Source of the DNA: an uncultured Bacilli bacterium
Lineage (GTDB): Bacteria; Bacillota_I; Bacilli_A; RFN20; CAG-288
Assembly: GCA_934700375.1 (NCBI GenBank)
Contig: CAKUXT010000075.1
Span: 1-9,094 of the forward strand
Direction: 5' to 3'
Length of the DNA: 9,094 bases
In this document: one piece after another, positions 1 through 6,894 of the stretch
How the letters are laid out: every line of letters begins with the position of its first letter
Numbering within the stretch: the first letter of the stretch is position 1
Position numbers and translations under genes: made by a program
Notes under the pieces: model-generated
Told to the model about the DNA's origin: nothing
The model's database searches: none
Seen by the model: the letters and a program-made list of their open reading frames with translations, nothing else

Positions 1-608
1 CGGAAGACGAATGGAAGATCAAGATCATGCAGTTCCCATATGACTTTGAGGCTCCTGAACATCTCACGGATGGTATATTACAGATTCCTAGCAATACCTA
101 CTTTATTGGTACTGCCAATAAGGATGAATCCACCTTCACCATCACCGATAAGGTCTATGACCGTGCTATCACAATCGACTTCGACGATCGTAACGAGCCC
201 TTCTCTGTCACTGGTGACAGTGACAAAGTCACATTGTCCTATGAACGCTTAAAGGAGCTCTTCGCTTCTGCAATCGCTGATGAAGAGAACCAGCTCACCA
301 TGGAAGACTATAAGACATTCAAGACGCTGACTGATTACACTTATGATATGTTTGACCTCACCTTCGGTAACCGTATCATGAGACAGATTCAGCTCTTCGT
401 TCCTGTCTTTGTCGCCTGCGGCGGCAAGAAGGAAGACGCTCTTGACTTCATGTTCGCAAGAAAGGTCGTCTCCAAATTAGAGGGCCGCTTTGAAGATTAC
501 ATCAAAGAGGGCTTGCTCAACTTGAAGACATTGATCGTCAAGAACTATGGCGAAAACGCCTTCCCGCAGACTAACCACCTGATCGATAAGTTCATCCGTA
601 AACTGTAA
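1..608 (+). CDS. McrB-like AAA+ ATPase, C-terminal part (5' truncated)
   Basis: The reading frame is open to the left edge (first full codon at base 3), so the Met at 27 is internal and the true start, Walker A and Walker B lie upstream. About 201 residues are visible. Residues coded at 105-125 read IGTANKD, the sensor-1 strand and Asn of McrB/MoxR-type AAA+ proteins. They are followed by DKVYDRA (Asp-Arg at 159-164), the usual arginine-finger region of McrB relatives. The rest is helical and matches the C-terminal lid, with a GNR-x2-RQI stretch and a GGKKEDALDF stretch. In McrBC systems this subunit is the NTP-driven motor that works with a McrC-type partner; the next gene, four bases away, encodes such a partner. 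Family assignment is fairly secure. Whether the role is restriction or something else cannot be decided from this fragment. Confidence 0.8.
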   Translation, partial: EDEWKIKIMQFPYDFEAPEHLTDGILQIPSNTYFIGTANKDESTFTITDKVYDRAITIDFDDRNEPFSVTGDSDKVTLSYERLKELFASAIADEENQLTMEDYKTFKTLTDYTYDMFDLTFGNRIMRQIQLFVPVFVACGGKKEDALDFMFARKVVSKLEGRFEDYIKEGLLNLKTLIVKNYGENAFPQTNHLIDKFIRKL

Positions 609-612
609 ATAA

Positions 613-2010
613 ATGAAAACTATGACCGATAGCAAAGATTTCCTTGTTAATTTCACCGAATCGATGAAAACGGAGATAGGAAAAGCTCCTATCGGTCTTT
701 ATCATGCTCTTGATTCCTTCTCCTATAGTGAGCCCTATCACTTCGAGGAGGAGATGAAAAGACTTGAGGAGCTGAAGACTGTATCCGATAAGATCCTCTC
801 TATCGTCTACAATCCTCACATCAAGGTAGAGACTAACGAGATTGTTCAGCGAAGCGAACTCTCCGGAAAGTTATCCCATGACTCCTTCTCCGATACCATG
901 AGAGATCCTAAACTCTGGAAGGAGAAGAGCGGAAAGATGGTTCCGGAATATGTCCATACTGTCGAGACCATCGACAGTATCGACACTTACGAGAACCGCT
1001 TCATCTCCCTTCTCATCTATGAGATCAACGATGATATCGAAGCGACTTTAGATAACTTAACTCCGATGGTCGAATCCTTAGAAGAGCATTATCAGAACAA
1101 TCAGTTCACATTCGGCTCATACTCTCCGATGAGAGATATGAGAAAGAAGGTCTATCCTTATGCTTCCTTCTTCTTAAAGGGAAAGGGCTCAAAGGAAGAG
1201 CTCCTCTCCTTAGCTAGAAAGATCAAAAGAAGAAGCAAGAACCTAAAAGGAACAGAGTTCTATAAGATAACATCCAAACATCCAATCTCCCATGCTGTCA
1301 TGCCTACTAACATCCTCATTCACGATAAGCTCTATTCTTACTGCTATAAGTATTATGTGACACATTATAAGAAGGAAGACTTAGAAGAGAGAAAGAAGCA
1401 GATTCTCTATTTCAACTATGTCTTCTCTTCTCTTCTTCTTGCCATGAAGAAAAGAGAGATGATAGGTGAAGAGAATATGCCCACGTTCTCCTTTGATGAG
1501 GAGAACATGATCACATTCTCTCCTTTCTATGCAACACACTATCCCTTCGTCTTCAAGATCGAAGAAGATAAGAAGAACATCGCTATCAAATTATCTGTCT
1601 CTATCAGCTATGATGAAAGACAGGTAGAGAGTTCCTTCTACCTTCTCACCAGAGAAAAGTACTGTGAGAAGAATCAGACGCTCATTAAAAACATCAAGAA
1701 GGAAGTCGAGAATGAATCCAAATTCATTCTCGTTGTTGAAAACAACCTCATCAAAGATTATGATTCCACTCTCACCTTCTCGTATCATAGAGAACATAAC
1801 GAGATGCTGTTAGATGATTTACTCTCCTCTATGACCATCCTCTTTGAAGCGGATAAGGAGCTCTATTCAGGCTTCTGTCCTGTATGCGGAAAGAATCATA
1901 TCCGTTTCGATGGAAACAGATATGTCTGTCAGGACTGTCATAGTGAATACGTGATGGACAAGATCAATGACAATGTCTTGTTATGGATCACATCCTTCAG
2001 AAAGGAATAA
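613..2010 (+). CDS. DUF2357-like McrC-related protein with C-terminal zinc ribbon
   Basis: This is a 465-residue cytosolic protein with no signal peptide or membrane segment. Residues 124-130 read DTYENRF, the hallmark of DUF2357/McrC-type partners of McrB-like ATPases (usually D-T-x-E-N-R-F), with acidic helical sequence before it. The middle has a Tyr-rich region like the DUF2357/PDDEXK_7 linker. The C-terminal third, where relatives carry a PD-(D/E)XK nuclease, shows no D...(D/E)-x-K pattern that I can find. The protein instead ends in a four-Cys zinc ribbon: C422-x2-C425 and C439-x2-C442. The start at 613 has no Shine-Dalgarno sequence and lies four bases after the previous stop, suggesting translation by re-initiation; ATG 622 is the alternative. 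It is probably the partner of the upstream ATPase. Family membership rests on motif and context, and function is unknown. Confidence 0.65.
   Translation: MKTMTDSKDFLVNFTESMKTEIGKAPIGLYHALDSFSYSEPYHFEEEMKRLEELKTVSDKILSIVYNPHIKVETNEIVQRSELSGKLSHDSFSDTMRDPKLWKEKSGKMVPEYVHTVETIDSIDTYENRFISLLIYEINDDIEATLDNLTPMVESLEEHYQNNQFTFGSYSPMRDMRKKVYPYASFFLKGKGSKEELLSLARKIKRRSKNLKGTEFYKITSKHPISHAVMPTNILIHDKLYSYCYKYYVTHYKKEDLEERKKQILYFNYVFSSLLLAMKKREMIGEENMPTFSFDEENMITFSPFYATHYPFVFKIEEDKKNIAIKLSVSISYDERQVESSFYLLTREKYCEKNQTLIKNIKKEVENESKFILVVENNLIKDYDSTLTFSYHREHNEMLLDDLLSSMTILFEADKELYSGFCPVCGKNHIRFDGNRYVCQDCHSEYVMDKINDNVLLWITSFRKE
956..980 (+). repeat. Perfect 10-bp hairpin in the DUF2357-like gene
   Basis: Arms ATACTGTCGA (956-965) and TCGACAGTAT (971-980) flank the loop GACCA. 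It lies just upstream of the codons for the ENRF motif. No T-run follows. Confidence 0.85.
1707..1732 (+). repeat. Perfect 11-bp hairpin in the DUF2357-like gene
   Basis: Arms CGAGAATGAAT (1707-1717) and ATTCATTCTCG (1722-1732) flank the loop CCAA. It is intragenic and has no terminator-like T-run. Confidence 0.9.
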
Positions 2011-2822
2011 TGATATCTATGGAAAACGAAAACATCAAATTATCTCCTTTCATGAAGAACAAGGAGAAAAAAGAAGAAGAAAAAAGAGAAGTCGTTCTCT
2101 CTATCAAGGACTTGCATAAGTCCTACGGAAAGAAAGAAGTCCTGAAAGGCATCAACTTAGAAGTCTATAAGGGTGAAGTCTTTGGCTTCATCGGTAAAAA
2201 CGGTGCCGGTAAATCCACAACAATCGACTGCATCGTCGGCTTAAAGGACTTCAATAGCGGAGAGATCATATTGGCCGGACATAACGTCAAAGAGAATCCG
2301 CTCGATGCCAAGATGGAATTAGGCTATGTCCCTAGCGAACCTGTCACCTATGAAGTCATGACCGGAAACGAATACTTACAGTTTGTAGCATCGAGCTACA
2401 ACATGTATCAGGAAGCGTTTGACAAGAACTATCAGTTCTTGAAAAACAAGTTCATGATCTCCGATAGCGACTTGAATCGTAAGATCCGTGAATACTCTCA
2501 CGGTATGAAACAGAAGGTCTGTTTAATGGCCTCCTTGATCCACAATCCGACCATCTGGATTCTGGATGAACCGACAGTCGGTCTTGATATCATCGTCTAT
2601 CAGACGTTGATGGATATGTTAAGAGAGTTTGCCGCAAACGGCAAAACCGTCTTCATCACATCCCACAACATCGATCTGGTCTCCCGTATCTGTAATCGCG
2701 TTGCGATTATCAATAACGGCGTCGTCGCTGAACTGATTGACTTCTCTAAGGAACCGCTGAAGAGAAGAAATCTCAGCAATATCTTCTTCTCTACCTATGC
2801 GGTAGAAAAGAAGCCGGAGTAG
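2010..2822 (+). CDS. ABC transporter ATP-binding protein
   Basis: This 270-residue nucleotide-binding subunit is probably cytosolic at the membrane and powers the permease encoded next. All core motifs are present: A-loop Tyr39, Walker A GKNGAGKST at 62-70, signature YSHGMKQ at 162-168, Walker B IWILDEP at 182-188 with the D-loop GLD at 191-193, and switch His219. The Q-loop position is not Gln (GYVPSEP, 105-111), which is common in drug/ABC-2-type ATPases of this group. The first ~27 residues are a highly charged extension (KEKKEEEKRE) before the domain starts. I chose ATG 2010, which overlaps the previous stop by one base (TAATG) behind AAAGGA at 2001-2006. ATG 2019 is possible. ATG 1983 is unlikely because it lies well inside the upstream gene. 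The substrate cannot be read from the sequence. Confidence 0.93.
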   Translation: MISMENENIKLSPFMKNKEKKEEEKREVVLSIKDLHKSYGKKEVLKGINLEVYKGEVFGFIGKNGAGKSTTIDCIVGLKDFNSGEIILAGHNVKENPLDAKMELGYVPSEPVTYEVMTGNEYLQFVASSYNMYQEAFDKNYQFLKNKFMISDSDLNRKIREYSHGMKQKVCLMASLIHNPTIWILDEPTVGLDIIVYQTLMDMLREFAANGKTVFITSHNIDLVSRICNRVAIINNGVVAELIDFSKEPLKRRNLSNIFFSTYAVEKKPE

Positions 2823-2840
2823 TAATTTAGGTAACAATAG

Positions 2841-2845
2841 AAAGG
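2841..2845 (+). promoter_or_regulatory. Ribosome binding site of the permease gene
   Basis: AAAGG lies seven bases before ATG 2853, in the 30-base gap after the ATPase gene. The gap otherwise holds nothing recognisable and no terminator, so the two genes are probably co-transcribed. Confidence 0.6.
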
Positions 2846-2852
2846 CAAAGAC

Positions 2853-4472
2853 ATGTTTCTGGAACTTTTAAGAAAAGAGTTCATCGAAAGAAAGAATGAT
2901 GAGAAACAAAGCATCACAATGTTTGTTGTCTCTATTCTTTTACGTGTCTTACTGATCGCCGGATTCATTGCTATCGAATGCTTTATCGCACTGACTTTGG
3001 ATAAGAAGCTTGTCAAGTACTCAAGCTATGGAAGCTTTGACTTCTTGGTTCTCTTCCTCTTCTTGATGATGGCTTTATCTATTCTATTTACCATGGTCAA
3101 GGCTCGTGGTGTCATCTTCAACCATAAAGACAGCACTGTCACCCTTCCTCTTCCGATTGCCCCATCCACCCAGGTATTCAGCAAAGTCGTCTATTTATAT
3201 ATCGAATCTGTCTTGTTAGGCTGGGTGACAAGTACACCCTTACTGATCTGTTATGGAGCCAGTAGACACTATATCCCCTATTACTATATCTTCTCTGGAT
3301 TATATCCGTTACTCATCTCTATCTTCTCCGTTGGCATTTCTTTACTATTTGCCCTTGTCTATCAGCAGATCTACAAACTCATCAAGAAGAGCGACATCGC
3401 CCAATTCATCGTCGCCTCTGTTCTTGTTGTCACTTTATGTTACTTATATCAGTTTGTCCTCAATCTCTTCCTTACAGCCTTGAATGACTCCTCTATCGGA
3501 GGTGTCTTCTCCAGTGACTTTGTCAATGGACTACATAAGGCCAGAAACTACTTCCTCCCCGTCTATCACTTGATGGATGCTGTCATTGAAAAGACAAACA
3601 CCAAAGCTGGCATCCTCATCTTCTTAGGGGCCTCCTTCCTCTCTTTGACCTTGGGTGTCGGTATTACAAGCATCGTCTACTTCCATGAGATCAAGATCTC
3701 AAGCCGCTCTGAATCCAAGGAAAAGAAAGGAAAGCCGATGAGACTGACGACTCCTTTCAAAGCATTGGTCAGAAAAGAGATGGACCTCCTCTTTAAGGAT
3801 GAAGCCAACCTCTTCTCCTATACATCCTTATTGATCTTATGTCCATTCCTTACATTTGCAGTTATTTCTTCTTTAAACAGCATCATCTATGATAACCTCC
3901 GCTTCTATGCCTCCTACTTCCCAGAACTCGTATCCGGAATCAACTTAACGCTCATCTTATTGTTCTCTGGTGTCATCAATGCCTCAGCTTCTATGTCCAT
4001 GACAAGAGAAGGAAAAGCATTGATTGTCGTCAAATATCTCCCTATCTCTCCCTTAAAGCAGATCTTAGCCAAGATCATCATTCCGATCTCCTTCTCCTTC
4101 ATTTCCCTTCTCATCACCGAGATTGTTCTTATCTCTACCGGTATCATCACTGTTCCTGTCTTCTTATCCTCTCTCTTTATCGATATTGTCCTCCTTGTCT
4201 TTTCCAACATCTTCGGTGTCTATTCCGATATGCACGACAAGGAAGGCGATAACAGAAAGCTCAAGCTTTCTGTTATCAATGAGCTTGTCCCGCTTGTCCT
4301 TCCCTTCATCCTCTTTGGCCTCTTCTTTGAATTATCTCTTTACACCAAAGTGCCCTCTTGGGGACTTTATGTGATCGCATCTGCTTTCTCTTTTGTCGTT
4401 CTCTCCCCCTCTGTCATCAACTTGAAGAAGAGATTACAGAAGACATTCGTGAAAATGGAGGTGAGCAACTAG
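2853..4472 (+). CDS. ABC-2-type exporter permease, two fused halves
   Basis: This 539-residue polytopic membrane protein has about twelve hydrophobic segments. Approximate positions are 23-48, 62-82, 111-133, 143-167, 185-211 and 254-278, then 322-345, 365-383, 408-430, 435-455, 475-495 and 502-522, with a charged cytosolic stretch (about 279-320) between the sets. Each half starts with the same motif (LLRKEF at 5-10; LVRKEM at 305-310). Each also has a matching loop (LPLPIAP near 98-104; YLPISP near 395-400) leading to a lysine before the next membrane segment. This indicates two ABC-2 permease halves fused in one chain, so one permease with two copies of the upstream ATPase could form the transporter. 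The organisation resembles large putative exporter permeases of Firmicutes. Cargo is unknown; the adjacent surface-protein genes are the obvious candidates for functional partners, but that is inference. Confidence 0.85.
   Translation: MFLELLRKEFIERKNDEKQSITMFVVSILLRVLLIAGFIAIECFIALTLDKKLVKYSSYGSFDFLVLFLFLMMALSILFTMVKARGVIFNHKDSTVTLPLPIAPSTQVFSKVVYLYIESVLLGWVTSTPLLICYGASRHYIPYYYIFSGLYPLLISIFSVGISLLFALVYQQIYKLIKKSDIAQFIVASVLVVTLCYLYQFVLNLFLTALNDSSIGGVFSSDFVNGLHKARNYFLPVYHLMDAVIEKTNTKAGILIFLGASFLSLTLGVGITSIVYFHEIKISSRSESKEKKGKPMRLTTPFKALVRKEMDLLFKDEANLFSYTSLLILCPFLTFAVISSLNSIIYDNLRFYASYFPELVSGINLTLILLFSGVINASASMSMTREGKALIVVKYLPISPLKQILAKIIIPISFSFISLLITEIVLISTGIITVPVFLSSLFIDIVLLVFSNIFGVYSDMHDKEGDNRKLKLSVINELVPLVLPFILFGLFFELSLYTKVPSWGLYVIASAFSFVVLSPSVINLKKRLQKTFVKMEVSN
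4248..4277 (+). repeat. Perfect 13-bp hairpin inside the permease gene
   Basis: The arms GATAACAGAAAGC (4248-4260) and GCTTTCTGTTATC (4265-4277) are exact reverse complements around the loop TCAA. The element is inside the reading frame, about 195 bases before the stop. No T-run follows, so it is not a conventional terminator. It could be an mRNA structure or a relic of template-switch mutation. Confidence 0.9.
4457..4463 (+). promoter_or_regulatory. Ribosome binding site of the 806-residue surface protein gene
   Basis: GGAGGTG lies inside the end of the permease gene, ten bases before ATG 4474. Together with the single base between the stop TAG and the ATG, it supports the chosen start and translational coupling. 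Confidence 0.75.
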
Positions 4473-4473
4473 T

Positions 4474-6894
4474 ATGAAAAAACGTACCTTAGCAATCCTT
4501 CTCATCATTCCTTTCATCATCTCTTTACTGACCTTTGTCTCTATCAAGATTTTGGATAACCAGGTCGCTGTCGATATCTTAGGCATCGAATGGGACTATC
4601 AGGACAATGAGGGCTTCCAGATCGATGATAAAGCCTATGAGCTCAAAGCCAAGGCCATCGTCGATCCTAACCTCATCTTAGCCAATGGCAATAACCTCAT
4701 CTGGTACACCAAAAAGGTCAACGAGACCGACGATGAATTTGCTAGGATCGACGAAGAGAACGGCAAGTTCTATCTTCACGCCGAAAAGCCCGGTGAAGTC
4801 GAAGTCGTCTGCTCCAATGAAAGAGGAAGCAAGTCCAAACACTTCATGGCCACCATCTTTGAAGGCGGAGCCATGGTCATCAATCCGCTGAGAAAAGGTA
4901 GCGGAAGTTCTGTCTCCTCGACAAAGTATTATGGTCTCTATGACTATGATAACGGAAGTAAGAAGAAGGCCAGTTTTGGCCTCACTTCCACCTCCTTTAT
5001 CGATGGCGGCGGAAAGAGCAGCAAAAACGAGCTTGTCGAATGCTCCTCCAATGTCAGCTATGATAATGGAACAGTCTCTATCCTTTCCTCAGGTGAGAGC
5101 TTTATCACCCTTCAGGAGCCTGATCATCACTATAGAGCTACCTATAAGTTCACTGTCATCGATGGCGTCAATGTCTACTCCTACTCCGATCTCCTTAGTG
5201 GCACCAACAAATCCAAGGATGGGGAGAACATCGTCCTTCAGGTCAACCTCGAATCCCTGAAGAATACGTATACAGTCGATACAGCTGGAAAATACACCAA
5301 CGAAAAGATCGCATCCAGCAAAGACAATACCGAAGTCTTCGGTAACTTTGACTTTGCCTCTCAGACCTTCTCCTTCGATAGTGAGTACTACACCTTCCCG
5401 ACCACCTATGATTCCTCCTATATCGATCAGTACAACAAAGAAAAGAATGCGAATGTCTCTAAAGACATCGTCGCTGGAATCCACCTCAGAAAAGGATTAT
5501 ACGGCAACGGCTTTACCATCAATATGAATGGGCTCTGCTATCCTAACTTCGGTGAAATTGATAAGTTCACCGGAAAGAGAGTTCCGAAAAAGAAGAGCGA
5601 AGCCAAAAACGGAGAGGGCTATGATTACTTCTACGGCCCGCTTCCCTTTGTCGCAGTCGGCGATATGGTGACATTCCCGCTTGTCACAGCCTTAGGCCAG
5701 GACAACTGTGGCATTTACATCGATGATGACAATGTCGTCATCGACGATGTCAAGCTCTCTAATGTCGATGAAGTCGATAACCTCTTCAATCTCTCCTACA
5801 CCGGAAGCATCATCGATGTAAAGGGCAAGAACGTCAAGATCAAGAACTCTGTCCTCGCTAACGGCAAAGTCTGTGTAAGAGCCTATGATAGCGATAACCT
5901 ATTAATCGATAACTGCATTTTGAAGAATTCAGGTGAATTCACAATGCTAGTAGGCAGTGACAACAAAGACAGTTATGATACGACAAGACGTGTTCAGGGT
6001 AACGGCATCGATAAATCCTATACGGAGTTCTTCGATGACCTTGATGAGACAAAGACCGATACCGCAGACGGTATCCTCAACGCCTTCCTCAATGCGACGA
6101 TGAACGGAACACTGAAGGAGAGCGACTATAAGGCAAAGTTAGAGATGATTCAGAAGTATCTCGATAACGATAAGAGCTCCTCTAGCTATGCTTCCAATAT
6201 CACGGTCAACAACACTTTCTTTGGAAGATCGGGTGTCTTCTCTATCGCCTTTGAATCTCTGTTCAATGGGCCACTTCTCTATGGTGGCATTCCAAGCATG
6301 CTGACGAATCTCTTAGGAAGCTTCCTTAACGCACCGCTTCCTAATAAACTTGGCGGAACTAGCAAACCAGTCCATCTCACCTTAAAGGGAGATACCAGAT
6401 TCTATGACTGGAAAGACATCGATAGCATCGATGTCTCTTCCCTCATCGAAGAGAATATCTCAAGAACCTTGGCCTCGATGGATATGGGCGACAAGAATGT
6501 CACAATCGATGATATCTTTCCCATGAAGTCAGCATTGAAGAAACAGGCCGGAAACAAGAACCTGATCTATACAAAAGACGGAAAGAGCTATGTCAATACC
6601 TCGATTGCCTATTACGGAGGCGGATTGAATAACTCCAAGATCGATATAGAGTCAGATACGACCTATAACACCTATAGCGATGAGACGAAGGTCTCCTTGC
6701 TTGATGAGACGATTGAAAACAACCAAGGCGGCGGATTATCTTCTCTCTTTGTCGATTGTGTCATTGTCACAATCGGAACACACCCCTTCAGATTCATCAC
6801 TAACAGCAGCGAAGAGAAGAGTAATCCGAAGCTCTTTGACAAAGTCCCGGCCATCGACGGACTGAAGAAACATAACCAGGAGGTTACCTTATGA
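4474..6894 (+). CDS. Large membrane-anchored surface protein, Ig-like region plus right-handed beta-helix
   Basis: The protein has 806 residues. K2-K3-R4 followed by a hydrophobic stretch (5-25) forms an N-terminal anchor or signal; I see no lipobox and no clear cleavage site, so a type II membrane anchor is likely. Residues ~30-130 resemble a bacterial Ig-like (BIG_2) domain, ending in a GEVEVVCSNERGSKSK strand pattern, and a second beta-rich segment spans ~150-230. From ~340 (an L-Y-G-N-G-F-T-I turn) the chain becomes pectate-lyase-like: GIYIDDDNVVIDDVKLSN at 413-430, repeated I-D/N-N-C/S rungs to ~490, and further rungs at ~572-605. No C-terminal LPxTG signal is present. It lies one base after the permease and overlaps the lipoprotein gene by four bases (ATGA), so all three are likely made together. 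It may act as a surface adhesin or glycan-binding protein, or as an exporter accessory; no catalytic residues are recognised. Confidence 0.75.
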   Translation: MKKRTLAILLIIPFIISLLTFVSIKILDNQVAVDILGIEWDYQDNEGFQIDDKAYELKAKAIVDPNLILANGNNLIWYTKKVNETDDEFARIDEENGKFYLHAEKPGEVEVVCSNERGSKSKHFMATIFEGGAMVINPLRKGSGSSVSSTKYYGLYDYDNGSKKKASFGLTSTSFIDGGGKSSKNELVECSSNVSYDNGTVSILSSGESFITLQEPDHHYRATYKFTVIDGVNVYSYSDLLSGTNKSKDGENIVLQVNLESLKNTYTVDTAGKYTNEKIASSKDNTEVFGNFDFASQTFSFDSEYYTFPTTYDSSYIDQYNKEKNANVSKDIVAGIHLRKGLYGNGFTINMNGLCYPNFGEIDKFTGKRVPKKKSEAKNGEGYDYFYGPLPFVAVGDMVTFPLVTALGQDNCGIYIDDDNVVIDDVKLSNVDEVDNLFNLSYTGSIIDVKGKNVKIKNSVLANGKVCVRAYDSDNLLIDNCILKNSGEFTMLVGSDNKDSYDTTRRVQGNGIDKSYTEFFDDLDETKTDTADGILNAFLNATMNGTLKESDYKAKLEMIQKYLDNDKSSSSYASNITVNNTFFGRSGVFSIAFESLFNGPLLYGGIPSMLTNLLGSFLNAPLPNKLGGTSKPVHLTLKGDTRFYDWKDIDSIDVSSLIEENISRTLASMDMGDKNVTIDDIFPMKSALKKQAGNKNLIYTKDGKSYVNTSIAYYGGGLNNSKIDIESDTTYNTYSDETKVSLLDETIENNQGGGLSSLFVDCVIVTIGTHPFRFITNSSEEKSNPKLFDKVPAIDGLKKHNQEVTL
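6410..6441 (+). repeat. 14-bp hairpin with a single bulge in the beta-helix gene
   Basis: A perfect ten-pair stem AGACATCGAT/ATCGATGTCT (6414-6423 and 6427-6436, loop AGC) continues past one bulged C (6437) with GGAA/TTCC (6410-6413 and 6438-6441). It is inside the reading frame. Confidence 0.85.
6878..6884 (+). promoter_or_regulatory. Ribosome binding site of the lipoprotein gene
   Basis: AGGAGGT lies six bases before ATG 6891, inside the end of the upstream gene. It is the strongest Shine-Dalgarno sequence in the window and decides the start, which shares ATGA with the upstream stop. Confidence 0.85.

Noticed and set aside
205..232. Cluster of GTCAC/GTGAC pentamers (four in 28 bases) as an operator
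   Set aside because: It is inside a coding region, the pairing arms leave loops of only 2-3 bases, and short pentamers recur easily by chance.
27..608. ATG at 27 as the true start of the first gene
   Set aside because: The frame continues upstream to the window edge with plausible codons, and the ATPase core motifs are missing, so the gene must start outside the window.
1983..2009. ATG 1983 as start of the ABC ATPase
   Set aside because: It lies 28 bases inside the upstream gene with no ribosome binding site. ATG 2010 has AAAGGA before it and the TAATG overlap.
1..2010. Calling the first two genes a type IV restriction system
   Set aside because: No nuclease motif is visible in the second protein and the neighbours are export and surface genes. 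The family link is kept but not the function.
2061..2091. 31-base pure-purine tract with two A6G runs as a programmed frameshift site
   Set aside because: The A6G runs are not in the A-AAA-AAG phase relative to the reading frame, and the tract simply encodes a Lys/Glu-rich linker.
4248..4277. The 13-bp hairpin as a rho-independent terminator
   Set aside because: It is inside the permease reading frame and is followed by mixed sequence, not Ts.
5089..5484. 131-codon open frame on the minus strand
   Set aside because: It is antisense to the well-supported 806-residue gene, has no ribosome binding site, and has a protein composition typical of an antisense shadow.
6315..6344. AGGAAGCTTCCT palindrome and TTAGGAAGC/GCTTCCTAA repeat as a recombination site
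   Set aside because: No integrase or flanking repeats are nearby. It is treated as part of the general intragenic palindrome excess.
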